Assembly: GCA_027924645.1 (NCBI GenBank)
Contig: BSBN01000781.1
Location: 2,046,001 to 2,110,000 of the forward strand
DNA from: Cunninghamia lanceolata
Taxonomy: Eukaryota; Streptophyta; Pinopsida; Cupressales; Cupressaceae
Reading direction: 5' to 3'
Length of the DNA: 64,000 nucleotides
In this document: piece after piece, positions 9,765 to 22,011 of the stretch
How the letters are laid out: each line of letters starts with the position of its first letter
Numbering within the stretch: the first letter of the stretch is position 1
Notes under the pieces: model-generated
Database searches by the model: none
The model's input: only the letters and a program-made list of their open reading frames with translations
What the model was told of the DNA's origin: nothing
Translations under genes and position numbers: made by a program

Positions 9765-11141
9765 TGTTAGATTTAGGGCAGACAACTAAGAGGGGGGATG
9801 AATCAGTTGTCCAAAACTTTCTTCCAATTAAACACTTAAATCCACTTTGTAATTCAGCAGCATAATGATAAATCAATCATGGAAACATAATGCATTAAAT
9901 CAAGAGCAGAAACACATTAACACACAAGACACTAATATTTTGACGTGGAAAACCTGGTTAAGGGAAAAACCACGGGGTGATTAACCCAAGATTCTATTCT
10001 CTGTTAGAAGAATAGAAAGAACAAAATGGCACATGCCAATTAGGGCTCACTACCCAAGCACATTGCTCACAAGAGGCTCACTGCCTACAAGAGACACACT
10101 GTCTAAAGAAGAATAAGTATCACATACTTGAACTGAAGAATAGCATCTTCACCATGCTTGAGTTAGTTCCATTTAAGCCCAAAACTTCTACTCTACCTTT
10201 CGCTCTTCTCCTCTCTACCACACTCTCATCTCCTCAAGACACATTTGAAATGACTTTACAATTCCTTATTTATACAAGACATTGACTTAGGAATGATCAT
10301 CTAAGTTAGCAAACATTACAGAGAAAATACATAAATACATCATGACTAATTACAAAAAGACTTCACACGGATCAGCACACTGTCAGACACATAGATCTGA
10401 GACTTCAATCTTCATTTGGGAACACTTCAATCTTCACACAACATCTTCAAGATCATCCGTAGGATGTATAACTCATCTGGTCAGTCTAACTTAGGAAGAA
10501 CACCATCTTTTAAAAGTAATTCTTCAATTACGAGATCAAACTCCAATGTGGACCACCGACACGAACTGGACACGATCCAAAGACCTCCACAAGCTTGCTT
10601 GAATCACCAAGAACATCCATACTACATTTGCTTACTGAAACCCATCTCTCCTTCATCTAGAACCTCAAGAACATAGTTTGTCATCACTGTCATAATGGAA
10701 TAGATGTTTGCGGACCTCCATATCACAAACCATTTGAGTTGTCACTCCATATGGACTTCCTAAACACTCCACCAAATCTACAAAACAAGATAATGCATTT
10801 CTGGATCTCACAAGACCTATCTGTATCGCTTTGTCACCTCTAAACAGTTGTCAGAACTGGTTTTACTTGAGCAGCCACAACTTCTTCAGAGCTTCATGCG
10901 GACCTCTAAAATCTTTACTGGATCATCTTAAGACACATATCTACAAACCATTTGATGCGTATCCTCTGATCTTCATCTTAGCTAGGATCTTTAGCTTACT
11001 GTCTTCACTGTTCTTCTTTGTTCCTAATTAGGACTAATTTTCTCAATATCCTCAGCACACAGCTCATCCAATCCTTATCATCAATGCAACAGGAGTATGT
11101 TGACATCAATGACAACACCGGTTAGGCCCATACTTGCAACA
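9765..11141 (-). repeat. Copia-1 5' LTR
   Basis: The top strand runs TGTTAGATTTAGG...CTTGCAACA (1377 bp), so the LTR is TG...CA on both ends. It contains the C-rich tract ACCCCCCTC-like motif near its 3' end (top-strand GAGGGGGG at 9791-9798) and a TATTTATA-type TATA region at about 10267-10274. It is closely related to LTRs at 11981, 35440, 41371, 47301 and 60916. Confidence 0.9.
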
Positions 11142-11246
11142 AAATGTACCTATTGCAACACAAATTAAAATTCATATAAGGAGTTTCAGTGATCCTAATC
11201 ACTATAAGACTATGTACTAGGTTTCTTTAAAAACCTACAAACTAGC

Positions 11247-11980
11247 ATGCAAGCAAGAGATAGGATCCCAGCAAGCATTGTAAGAAAGTATAAAGGAAAA
11301 ATTACCTTTCTGGTTGATAAAGACTTCACTTACATGGAAGTAGTTGAACCTAGGACTATTTGGATTCCTAGGCTGCAATATGAGGTCTCAACTGAAGATA
11401 TTAAACCCTATGATGACATTTTTCTTAGTAAACCCAAGGATACATCTATTGAGAGGTTTGGAACGTATGATGAAATCATGACCAAGATGTGCAACAAAAG
11501 TGCAGAGGAGCATCTAGAAAAGAATAGAGGTGAATTTCATAAGAAATGGGGTATTTCATCAGAATCAACCTCTAAAGCCCTTGCGAAGGAAACACAACAT
11601 ACTCCTACTATTCCTCTTGCTACACCAGGACCAAGAAGATCTAGAAGATCTATTTCTTCTATAGTGAATGCACCACAACCCTCTGGATCAACTCAAATTG
11701 CATCAACTGGGAGAAGAGCTGCATCTAAAATTCTGACTCAGATGAAGGTAGGTGAAAAGAAGCAACCTAGGCAAAAGCAAACTCCTAAAAGAAAGAAGGA
11801 CAAGATTAAGGAGGTAGAAGAGAGTGAAGAGGAAGAAGAAGTAGGAGAGGAAGGTATGTCTCATCCAAAGAAGAGAGAGAAGAAGTTTAAGAAAAGTCCT
11901 CCACCAACACCTGAATGTGCACTTCTTTCATTAGATGCAATTTTTAATGCCATGGTGTATTATGGTATCCTGAAGGATAC
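11247..11980 (+). pseudogene. X third ORF, segment 1 (unknown protein)
   Basis: I do not recognise the family. From the ATG at 11247 the frame is open for about 245 codons to the solo LTR insertion. The first ~100 residues look globular (VDKDFTYMEVVEPRTIWIP). Then comes a Ser/Thr/Pro-rich part, a basic stretch (KKQPRQKQTPKRKKDKIKE), an acidic run (ESEEEEEVGEEG) and a second basic stretch (HPKKREKKFKKSPPP), which could act as nuclear localisation or nucleic-acid binding segments. Frame and sense continue exactly at 13379 after removing the LTR and one TSD copy. Sitting between any pol and the 3' LTR, it occupies the place of the env-like ORF of Sirevirus-type copia elements; similarity to those is not shown. 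The 105 bases before the ATG have stops in this frame. Confidence 0.6.
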
Positions 11981-13373
11981 TGTTATATTTAGGAGAGACA
12001 ACTGAGAGGGGGGTTGAATCAATTGTTACCAAATCTTATTCCTTATTCACTTTTAAACCTTCTTATATTTCAATAGCATATCAAAGATTCAATCATGAAA
12101 GCATAATACAATAATTCAAGAGCAGAAACAAACTCAACACATATAACAGCAATATTTTAATGTGGAAAACTTGGTTAAGGGAAAAACCATGGGGTGACTA
12201 ACTCAAGATTGTATTCTCTGTTAAAAGAATAAGATGAATAAAATGGCACTTGCCAGTTAGGGCTCACTGCCCGAGCACACTACTCACAAGAGGCCCACTG
12301 TCAATAGGAGACACACTATCTACAGAAGAATATAAATATTACATACTTGAACTAGAGATTAGCATCTTCACTATGCTTGAGTCAGTTCCACTTAAGCTCA
12401 ACACCTCTACTCTGCTTTTCGCTCCTTTTCTCTACTAAGTTCTCCTCATTACTTCTATCTCCATTTGAATGACTTTGTAACTCTTATTTATACATGACAT
12501 CGACTTTGGAATGATCATCAAAGTCAGCATAACATACAATTATTTTATTACAGAGCAATTACAAAAATACAACTTGAATTATTACAAAAACTTCATGCGC
12601 ATCACTACACTATTGGCCACACATAGCTGGGACTTCAATCTTCTTCGAAGAACAAGTCATGCTTCACAAAACATCTTCAAGATCATCCACAACATGCATA
12701 AATCATCTGGTCGGCCAAGACTAGGAAGAACACTATCACCCGAAGGTAAATCTTCAATCATGAGCTCAATCTTCAATGTGGACTACTAACACGAATTGGA
12801 CACAATCTAGAGACCCCCACAAGCTTGCTTGAATCACCAAGAACATTGACACCACTTTTTCTTACTATAATCATTCGCATCTTCATTCAAAACCTCAAGA
12901 ACATAGTCGTCCATCACTGCCACATTAGAAGGATTTCTTGCGGACCTCCAAACCACAAACTAATTGATTTGTCAATTCAAATTAGCCTCCCAAACATGCC
13001 ACCAAATCCGTAGAACATGATATTGTATTTTTGAATCTCACCAAACCCATTTGTGTCACTTTGTCACTTCTGAACAGTTGCCAGAACTAGTTTTACTCTC
13101 ATGGCCATAGCTCCTTCACATTTTCATGTGGCAAATCTTGACAGGATCATCTTCAAACACATATCTATAAACCCTTTGATGCACATTCTTTGAACTTCAT
13201 CTAGCTGGGATCTTCACTTCATAGAGATTCACTGTCTTCATTGTTCTTCTCTATTTCTGATAGAATTAATTTTCTCAATATCCTCAACACACAACTCATC
13301 CAATCCTTGACAGCAATGCAACAAGAGTATGTTGACATCAATGACAACACCAGTTAGGCCCATACTTGCAACA
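11981..13373 (-). repeat. Solo copia LTR with perfect target duplication
   Basis: A complete 1393-bp LTR (top strand TGTTATATTTAGG...CTTGCAACA) stands alone in X. It is flanked by GATAC at 11976-11980 and GATAC at 13374-13378. A solo LTR arises when the two LTRs of one element recombine and the interior is lost. It belongs to the same family as the Copia-1, Copia-3 and Copia-4 LTRs, in minus orientation. A shadow ORF that appears to start inside it at 13329 is an artefact of this insertion. Confidence 0.95.
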
Positions 13374-13378
13374 GATAC

Positions 13379-14075
13379 AACAAACTTATATTTGAAGGTG
13401 CCACCTAAAGACAAGAGTACCATTGAGAAAGACATTGTAATGTATATGCTTAAGTTTAATGTCCCCTTGAATGATATTATTGAGCAGGTTCCAGAAAGCC
13501 TAGCTGATGTTTTAAGAGCTCGCGAAGAGAAAAAGTTGTTAAAATGGATGAAAATGGATGATGAATTCAAGCAACAAGCTCTTGATAAGGCTAGGTCTTC
13601 CATGACTCAAGAAGTGGCTCAGATGCAAGCTCAAGAGTTGAGGACAAAGGAAAGGGTAGATTCTCTCATGAGCATGGAGAAAGAAGATCAAGATAAAATT
13701 AAAAAAGAAACTGAAGAAGTGACAAATAAAATACTTGAAGGTATAAAAGTTACTAAGTATGTGGAGTAGCCACATGTATCTCCTCCGCATGACTCACATC
13801 AACAAGATGCTCAAGAAGAAAAAGAAGAGACATCAACACAAGATGAAAACCAGGTAGAGCAAGGTGATGGAAATGCCTCACTTAATCATAATGATGTGTA
13901 TGATAACCCTCCTCTGGAGAACACTGAGTAATAGGGTAATCCTAAACAACATGAGAAGCAAGTTAATGTTGATGTAGAAGGCCTGGAAAAAAAATAAGAA
14001 ACTTCTTCCTTGTCATCTCTAGTTAACTCAATTAAGGAGTTCTTAGCTCAATAGATGCAATACACCTAGTGGTTA
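13379..14075 (+). pseudogene. X third ORF, segment 2 (unknown protein)
   Basis: This continues segment 1 in the same frame. It has a short globular stretch (MYMLKFNVPLNDIIEQVPE) and a long charged helical region (EEKKLLKWMKMDDEFKQQA, then Gln/Glu/Lys-rich to about 13765) that should form a coiled coil. A TAG at 13767-13769 is the first stop. Beyond it the same frame still reads as a Gln/Asp/Glu-rich tail with a few more stops (TAG and TAA) up to the Copia-2 insertion at 14076. Two late TAGs (about 14052 and 14067) look like Gln codons changed by one base. Function unknown. Confidence 0.6.
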
Positions 14076-15679
14076 TGTTGAACACCCAGAATACTAAGAG
14101 GGGGGGTGAATCAATATTCTATTAAACCATTTGCATATCAAACATTTAATCCATTTAACATATTTAATTCCAATAAGGGAAATTAAGCATGAAGCAAACA
14201 ACCATAACTCATAACACATAAACACCAAATTTACATGGAAAACCCAAGAAGGGAAAAACCATAGTGAGTATTAGCTCATAATATAAAGTAGTATCAACAC
14301 CGAATTACAAAAGGCTCACTACCTAGGAGAAAGGCTCACTGCCAAAGGGTTCACTGCCTAAGGACTCACTGTCCTAAAAGAAAGAGATAGAAGAGGTGGC
14401 TCACTGCCAAAGTTGAACTGTTATAATTGCATCTAACATATGCATGGAGTACAGTTCCAATGAAGCTCTAAGTACTGAAACAATATTAAACACAATGTTT
14501 TAAAATGCCAGACTCTACTGCTCTGCATTCATTCAATTCACTTCTGCAGACACTTGTCACATCACACATTCACTCACTCTATTATTCACATCATATCCAT
14601 TGCACTCACACTCGATCACGATCCCTTGACACTCATTTATACTGTCATCAACCTTGAGAACATTCTCCAAGGTTGGCATCATATCTTAATCACATAAGAT
14701 TCAAAATAGGTCTAGACCTAAACATTCCTACAGTGGAAAGGAATGAAGGTAGACCACAACACATCTTATCTTGGACCTAAGTTCATCCAAGCATGCTACT
14801 CCACACTTTCACAATCACCAAAGCAACTCCGCAATTAGTGTAAACACCCAAGGTCGACCAAACCTGTGTTAACATAATGAACTTTTAAGTACATGCTTCC
14901 TCAAACCCAAAGATGACTTGTGGACCATATGCAAGGCTTCACCACAATCTAGAGTATTCCACGAACATCCTAAAAACCAACAAATTTCTTCACAACAACT
15001 TTCACCTCACTGAAGTTTACACCAGAGCATTCAAACAACTCTGTCATGCACTACAACTCAAGAAATCAACTTACAAAGTACCAAACCATGAACAAATTGA
15101 ACTAAAGTAATATATAAGCATTATAAGCACAAATCTAGAACTGCAAGAGCTAAAACCTCTTTGTGAAGAAATACGGAGCAAAGACATTTCTCCCAGACAC
15201 TTTTGCAACACTTAGAAACATAGTCATCATACTGGTGAACACAACTTCCTCTACACGATGAACCAGAGCACCAAATTTGGAATATAAATTCTCTAAACAT
15301 CCCTAAACAATATATCCAAACTACAAAGATAGATCTTCAACATAAAAGAAATTTAGAGCAAAACCAGAGCACTACTCTGTTAAGCCAAATAGTCTCTCCA
15401 ACACGTTGTTTCCTTCATTAATCAAATTTTCTCAAAAGCACTTGGAAACCAACCAATAAAAACATATTCTCAACATCTTCAGCACCTCTACAAAATAATC
15501 ATGTCATCTTAAGCAAAGCATCTCAACCAAATAGCTCATACCATTGCAATAATCTCATCTTAGAGACAATATACAATCAACACTAACTACTCATACTCTT
15601 GCACCACAAGCAACTCACACAAATGACAACAATAGCTTGTTGACACCAATGACAACACCGATTACACATACTTGCAACA
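14076..15679 (-). repeat. Copia-2 3' LTR
   Basis: Top strand TGTTGAACACCC...CTTGCAACA, 1604 bp, TG...CA. It aligns along its length with 26106-27677. The repeated phrase GGCTCACTGCC (14310-14410) is a short internal repeat seen in both LTRs. Several ORFs of 60-65 codons in it are chance. Confidence 0.93.
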
Positions 15680-16765
15680 ATCTCCCCCTTTGTGATTGAT
15701 GGCAACACATAATGTGAAAAACCATCAAGACACAACTCTGCACCAAACTTTTTTTCTTTCATACTCTCCCCCTTTCTTTTACACATCTTACTCTCTCCTT
15801 GACAACTGACTCTTTTCTTTTTCACATTTCTTTATCTCCCCCTTTGACATCAATGGTAAAGGGTGAGACATCATTTCTTTCACTCTTAGTAGGTCTCAGC
15901 ATTCTACTCTATCTAGGTAATTGCTGATATACAGACCCTTGTAGCTTCTCATGTTGAGTGAGTGAGAGGCAGAAACCTTAGATATATCATGTCACTTCAT
16001 ATGATAAGCTGCCATTAGAACTGCATGGCCAAATATGCAACTGTAGAGGAATGCGAAGCATTCCATCACCCTGCTAGGAATACCTTTACAAAACCAGTAC
16101 TATCTACAGGCTTATCAACAGAAAAACAACCTTTCAGTGATCAGATCCTCATGAAACTTAGAACATACATAATGTGGCACTTTATAAAGCTATGTTCCAA
16201 ACCGCAGCAGCTAAACATTACTATGATGGGAATGTGGAGCAATCTTTCAAACAGTCTTCAAAAGAGTAGTCATCCTAAAATGGGGACAAACACCAACTTT
16301 TAGAGTAACATATATTGTCTTCTCAAGAATTTAAACTTAACTCTGCACTGATTAGGGCATGACATCCAACCATGAACTCTCCTTCTTCTTTAGGAACATA
16401 ACATCTCATCTTTTGAAAACCTTCATGGCAACCTTAGCAACTTTTCTCACCTTGTGACATCAATACATACTATGTTGACATCAAGGACAACACAAATGGC
16501 CAACAATCTCCCTTTTAGATTCTATCCTCTTCTAACATCAGGACAAAGGGATTCAACACCTACCTATTCTTTGCCTTTGCTCAATACTCATCTGATTGTA
16601 ACCTTTCTCTTGCAAGCTCCCCCTATCATCAATCACCATTACCTGCTCCCCCTGAGAGGTAGCTATCATCATTCCAGGTTAAAGATGTGGCATGAACTCC
16701 CCTTGGACAAATGCATCACTATGCATCTTTAGCAATTACCCCTAACCTCTGCCAGAAATCCTCAA
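15680..16765 (-). other. Copia-2 3' untranslated region with polypurine tracts
   Basis: Directly next to the LTR the top strand has ATCTCCCCCTTT (15680-15691), the complement of AAAGGGGGAGAT, the plus-strand primer of these copia elements. More CTCCCCCTT-type blocks occur at about 15768, 15836 and 16617-16650. The order of blocks near 16640-16760 resembles the region after RNase H in Copia-4 (62530-62720). No convincing coding region is seen. Confidence 0.7.
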
Positions 16766-17540
16766 ATGTGTCTAAGATCTTTTATGACTTTCACTATCAC
16801 TGACACTTTCATTCTCAAAATCAAATGTCCTATCCCTTTTCTTTCTTCTTGTCATGGTCATACTTTGAATTGTTTTTCTTACTTGATCACTTCTTCCTCC
16901 TCTCATTGTCAGTCTCACTCTCAGAATGTGAATCATCATCCCCTTCTGCTTCAAAGATATCTTTCTTCATTTTTCATAGGTTATCTCATTCTAAGAATTC
17001 ATGATCAACTTCTTGATCAAGTTCATGTGTTAACTAATCTTCTTGTTCTACAAGATCTAATACGACACACACATCTGGATAACCCTCAAACTTGTGATTT
17101 GCAAAAAGGCCTTCAATCAAAGATGTACTCATTTGTCAATTTCCCTTTCCTAAAATTGTTTCCCAAATAAATTTCTTCCACCATGTATTTTACTGGTTCT
17201 CATACTTTAAGTTTTCATTTGAATGGTTATGCAAGAATAGCTTAAATTGGACACTTGAAGACCACTCGCTTTGCAACCCCTTGTTCACTAACCCATTGAA
17301 ATTCATGCACTAATATTCCACACTGCTCTTGTCATGCACATTGACACCCTCACTTCTTCCAACACCTTTCTCAATTCCTCTTACAACACCTTCATCATTC
17401 CCATTCTATGATGAACCAAAAATATTCACTTCCACTGCTTCTCAGTCCCTCTTGTTTGCACAAACCCCTTTTTCACTCATTTCATGCTTATGTTTGTCAC
17501 CCGGCTCCTCATGAAACCTAGATTTCTCAAATCCTTCAAA
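16766..17540 (-). pseudogene. Copia-2 decayed acidic ORF (unknown)
   Basis: Read on the minus strand from about 17540 towards 16766, one reading path gives a protein-like sequence with scattered stops. It includes the pieces KFIWETILGKGN, IEGLFANHKFEGYPDVCVV and LTHELDQEVDHEFLE, then a Ser/Asp/Lys-rich part with EGDDDSHSESETDNERRKK and RDRTFDFENESVSDSESHK. Stops are mostly TAG/TAA and at least one frameshift is likely. It lies where the third ORF of copia elements would be, before the 3' polypurine tract. I do not recognise the family. Protein status is judged from composition and continuity only. Confidence 0.4.
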
Positions 17541-18606
17541 TGCTTTGGACTTTTGTTGTGTACTTTAATCACAATGAAGAATTGATGATGAATTCTCAGA
17601 AATGACTCCCCCATGAACCTGTTGGTACCTGAATATGTATATGCAGGCCCCTTCCCAAAAATCCAAAAAATTCCAACACTTTTGGCCTCTGCAGTTGTAA
17701 AAAATGCAAAAAATTAGTTAAGATGCAGGTGTCTTTGTATATACAAGGTTGTTTGTATATACATACAGGTAAAATGTGCATTGGCAAGTCAGAAATCTCC
17801 ATCGGCCTTTGAAAAAATCAATTATATGCATTTTATATGCATATCGGGCTTTGAAATGTGCATATACAAAGGGGGAATCTTTTGCAGATTACCCGAATAT
17901 TCCCGGTTTGTATATCGGGTTGCATGTAGATATAGAAGTGAAAATTATACAATGGCAGAATATACATCAAAGATTCCTTGAAGATGCCGTCATTGTATTG
18001 AGCAGGCAGGAATGCATGTGTGTCCAAAATACATTGAGTCTTATACGATAAAAAATATACAAGGGTCCGCCATGACATGCAAGGTGAACAGTGTAGCAGA
18101 GGTATATACATTTGGTGGGCTACATAAGGTTGTATGTGCAATCGCTTGTAGGTTTGCATATACAAGGGGATTTGCATGTATGATTCCAGGATGTGCAAAG
18201 CGGACACGACGGGAAGGTTAAATGCATTGGCAAAGTGTTTGAAGTCTGTAGTTGTATGGTAGGCTTGTATGTTCCCAATGCATATTCGAACATACAAAAA
18301 AAATTATACATTGCGAAGATGCAAGCCGGACCTGATAACAAATCAAATTTGTTCTATAAGTGCTTGGCGTCTATGCCTTGCATGTTTGTGTACTTGTATG
18401 TATGCCGATATACATTAGATGAGATACAAGCTGGATTTCAGGGTAGTTTCAAAGTGTTTTATATTTTTTGAAATCTGAGGCTTGTATGTAGCAGTTGTAT
18501 GCACATATACAATGATGATATGCAAGGAATAGGGATGCAAGCCGGACCCGATTAGAATTTTGATTTGTTCTATAACAATTTGTGGTCCACCTCGTATGGT
18601 GAACGG

Positions 18607-18636
18607 TTGTATATGCATTTGCTCTTGCATATACAA
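18607..18636. repeat. 11-bp inverted repeat in TRG 5' LTR
   Basis: TTGTATATGCA (18607-18617) and TGCATATACAA (18626-18636) are perfect reverse complements around an 8-base loop. The same structure is in the 3' LTR at 23176-23205, with changes confined to the loop, and a related hairpin is in G1 (5846-5875). Confidence 0.8.
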
Positions 18637-19150
18637 AGGGTTTTTAAAAGCATAAATCAGACGATTGTATATGAGCATGCATATACAAGGGGGTGAAAAG
18701 GCAAAATAGTGAGAGCGAAAGTCAGCGATAAAAACATAAGGTGCCTACGTGGCATGTTCTCACTGGTTGGTGACTTTCAGGGCATGTTTCGAGCTGCAGA
18801 TCTTAGTGATGGGAGTAGATCGACGGCTGGTTTTGTATTTTGTTGCAGTGATGGGTTTCTTTGTATCTACGGCCACGTTTGGGCGGGAAAAACTCCAAAG
18901 ACACGCCACTGAGGATCTGCATGTAGCTGAGCAATAATGGCAACATTTGCAAGATTTGGGTTGACGATGGATAGGTCAACCACCAATTTTATGAAAGAAG
19001 ATCTTCAGATGGCGGCTCAAATCCCAAGCCCACCTGCTTTCTTCCTCTGCTTCCCGACTGCATTCAATTTCAAGCGCCAATCTGAAGATGCATTGAATCT
19101 GATGAACTCTTGAGTTGACCATTGTAATTTTGTTGAGTACACAGTCTTGG

Positions 19151-19158
19151 TATAAAAG
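19151..19158 (+). promoter_or_regulatory. TATA box of TRG 5' LTR
   Basis: TATAAAAG in the block CTTGG...CCAAACTGTGTTACTC. The same octamer is kept in the 3' LTR (23719-23726), and G1 has TATATAA at the same place. It is the likely promoter for the TRG transcript, with the R region beginning about 30 bases later. Confidence 0.7.
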
Positions 19159-20078
19159 CCAAACTGTGTTACTCATTGTGTTGGTTGAAGACTTGGGCAA
19201 TTTTTTGTGTGAATAACAAAAAATAGAGCATTTCCTGTTTGTTTTATCTCTATGGAGTTTATGTGTTGCATTTGTAATGTATCTTGCACATATGTTCAGT
19301 TTCTTGCAATTGTATATGAAAAATGCATTATTGCATGTATTTATCTGTCTGTCTCCACTTGTTGCATGCATTTTCTTCTTTTGAATCTGGTTGCTAAGGG
19401 TTTCTCAGATTCTAGGGTATAGTTTTGCTATATCACATAATTGATCTCTAACTTCCATTCAAGGAGTGGATTAAATTGTTTTAGGTTAAGGTATAGAGAA
19501 GAATGTATGTCAACTGGGATATCTGTAAGTATGGATAGTTAAATACCTTTTCTTGGGTGGTGTTTGTAAGGCAAGCATCAAATTTGACCCCCTAAAACTT
19601 GAATCACAGTTGCAAGCCATTCTCTTATATATGTCTATGTGACTCCTTGCCCTGAGATAGGCATTGGTCTGCCCTTGTGAAGTAGTTATGATCCAAAACC
19701 CCTGTCTTGCATCCAAACCATCAAACCAACCATTCCATAATTTCAACCTGTTAGTTGTAGCAGTAGGATTAGGAACCCCCTACATACTCTCATCCATAAC
19801 TAGACACACATGTCCAAGAGTGTTTCTAAACTTGTGATTTGTCATTCAAATCTTGGTCCATACATGAGAGTATTCTGCCTATTATCACAAAGCTAAATCT
19901 TCATGTCATTGGGTGAGTTAATGTTACATCTTTAGCAAATAGGGACACCCCCCTTGGTGTGGCAGAACCAGAAGTGAAGGGGAGGTAGCTCACGCAACCT
20001 CCTGTATTCGTTGGTTGAATCTGCCTATGCATTAGAACTGGCAAACCCACTGCTGATTCAAAAATAAATACCAACAGC

Positions 20079-20095
20079 TGGCAACTCTGCTAGGG
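20079..20095 (+). other. TRG primer-binding site (tRNA-Arg type)
   Basis: TGGCAACTCTGCTAGGG starts two bases after the LTR end. Plant Tat elements use TGGCGACTC...-type sites, complementary to the 3' end of a tRNA-Arg (established knowledge). A second, partial copy, TGGCGACTCTGTTG, lies at 20253-20266. A GA-run (20095-20109) follows the site. Confidence 0.7.
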
Positions 20096-20251
20096 AGAGA
20101 GAGAGAGAGTCAAGAGATTTGAAGGCTAGAAAATCTAGTTTCTAGTGAAATTGTTGCAACAAGATCAAAAAGTAACCATGTGGTGCTCTGTTGGTGTGAT
20201 GAATCTAGAAAATATAAGTGCCTTGTTGATATATTGTCCTCTCTGTGAGAG

Positions 20252-21991
20252 GTGGCGACTCTGTTGATTGAACCTATCGTGCTGCAACATATTTCCAGGT
20301 ATTCCATCTTTTCAAAAATGATGAGTTTAGAACAGCAAACCTGGTTGTGTTCTCAAAGAAAACCATTTTTTATTGAAAGGTATACAACCCTAGATTTCAC
20401 AGGGATATATGGTTACCCAAATGTTATTCCCAATAACATTAGAAAATGTTTGCCAAAATATAATGGATCAGATTCTGAATCGGCAAACAAGCATCTGCAA
20501 AAATTTTATAATTTAATAGAAGATTATGAGGTAGAGGATGAAGATGTAGTAATGAGACTCTTTGTTTAGTCATTGGAAGATGATGCTAGGGTTTGGTTTT
20601 CAGACCTGCCTGTATGTTCAGTTTCTTCATGGATAGATTTAGAAATTGCATTCCTAGAGCAGTTTGGTGAAAGATTTGATGTGGCCTCATTGATCATACA
20701 TTTTATGAATATCCAAAAGGAAGATGAGGAACTGGTTCCAGCTTTTAATCTTATATTTATTAAGTTGCTCAAGCAAATCCTTGAATATATGAGACCTAAT
20801 AATGCATTGTGCTTAGCAATTTATTTGGCTGCATTTGATGAAGAAATAAGTTATTTATTGAGAGATAAAGAACCAGCCACACTTCACCAAGCTTTCCAAT
20901 TTGCTATGGATATAGAAAGCAATGAGAAATATGGAATGTCAGTAGGTTTCGTGGCTGCAAGTTGTCAAAACAGTTATCAAAGTGAATATATTTTTGCTTT
21001 CCCAATATGTACATTGAAAAACAATTTTGCAGAGGGAAATATATTTCAGAATAGCATGTGTAGCCATGATGTGATGCATGAAGAAAATGTTATAGAAAAT
21101 GTAGGCATATCCTATGATGAGGAAAACAAAGACTGTTATCAGCGTCAGGAAGAAAGATGCGCAGACACAAAATGCCCTTCAAAGGATGAAATAAAAGATA
21201 TACATGAGGTTGTGTCTTGCAGCAATATGCATATCCTAGTTATTCCTGACTATTTGTACAAGGTGGATATGCAAAGCTTCACTCTGAATATAGAAGATGC
21301 TGCTTCAAGGGATAGTGAATATGTTAGTGATTGTCAGCATTCAGATGCATATATGAGCCTTTTAGATGATGAAATATACATGGATGTTGAATATGAGTGT
21401 TTCCTTGAAGATTCTAACCACCTTCACAATGCAGAGTTTGAGACTTTTGCTGTTGATTATCGGTGCATTGATGAGGAGGGGAAACAAGGTCACTATTCAA
21501 AGGTGGATGGACAAGTTGCAGATGTATGTGCTTGTACAGTTGGGGATAGTGTTGGTTGCAGGGGTGACTATGGAGCTTTCAGTGTAGGGTTGCATTCTGA
21601 GTTATTTCTGCCTTGTTTTGAGACATTCCAGGTGGACATTGATGATGAGATTGCTGAGCACAGTAATGATGAATATCTGAATGACTATAAAAGTAAATTT
21701 GATTATGAGATGTTGCTTGTGCCTGAATATTGCATGTTTGATACAGAGGAGATTTTATTTTTTGAAGAATGGAAAAATTCTGATGTGGATTCATTTATTT
21801 CATGTGAGTCTGTCATTTTTCCAAGCAACATCAATAACTCATATGATGATGATAGTCTACTGCTGAGAATGGTAGATGCTTATGAATTTTGTTGTAGACT
21901 TGTTGAAAGAGAAATAGGCAGCAACACAAATAATTGCAATGTTGGGTGCTACAAACAGTTAAATGTTTTCAGGCTTCATTTGAAGAAATAA
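20252..21991 (+). pseudogene. TRG gag with long acidic tail, one in-frame TAG
   Basis: The frame is open from about 20252 to the stop at 21989-21991 apart from one TAG at 20567-20569, in a position (V-stop-S) where Gln would fit. The likely start is the Met at 20318-20326, because the preceding codons overlap a primer-site-like repeat. Residues coded at about 20445-20940 form a Retrotrans_gag domain: CLPKYNGSDSESANKHLQKF, then DDARVWFSDLP, WIDLEIAFLEQFGERFD and the TLHQAFQFAMDIES helix. From about 20960 the protein changes to ~340 residues rich in Asp, Glu, Tyr and Cys, without a zinc knuckle or any motif I know. Gag would form the particle. The low number of breaks compared with neighbouring elements suggests that it was used until fairly recently. 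Confidence 0.88.
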
Positions 21992-22011
21992 AAAAAAATA
22001 GAGTATTTGAC

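Larger units (their letters stand above)
9083..11141 (-). mobile_element. Copia-1: Ty1/copia element, 5' LTR and gag start
   Basis: On the minus strand this is a 5' LTR (11141 to 9765), an iMet-type primer site and the first two thirds of gag, which is cut at 9083 by the insertion of G1. The rest of Copia-1 continues left of the window beyond G1. The right edge (11141, CAACA) abuts element X, with AAATG (11142-11146) as the expected target-site copy. Gag and LTR are of the same family as Copia-3 and Copia-4. Confidence 0.88.
17620..20076 (+). repeat. TRG 5' LTR
   Basis: TGTTGGTACCTG...AATACCAACA, 2457 bp. The first ~1.1 kb is dense in TGTATATGCA/TGCATATACA words. Then come GCCTACGTGGCA (18743-18754), a TATA box (19151) and the tail with CCACC and GGCAGAACCAG. 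It aligns with 22200-24641 at what looks like roughly 95% identity, with many CpG-type differences. ORFs inside it (for example 17776-18471) are repeat-driven chance frames. Confidence 0.95.

Noticed and set aside
11247..11980. A host nuclear-protein gene (basic and acidic runs)
   Set aside because: The same frame continues after the nested insertions right into the polypurine tract and LTR of X, so it belongs to the element.
13329..13378. An ATG at 13329 as the start of a separate 146-codon gene
   Set aside because: The first 15 codons are LTR sequence plus the target duplication; the true reading comes from 11980 across the solo LTR.
17776..18471. Overlapping ORFs of 60-150 codons on both strands in the TRG 5' LTR (repeated at 22356-23040)
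   Set aside because: They arise from the low-complexity TGTATA/TGCATA repeats, lack any domain, are present in several frames at once and lie in an LTR.
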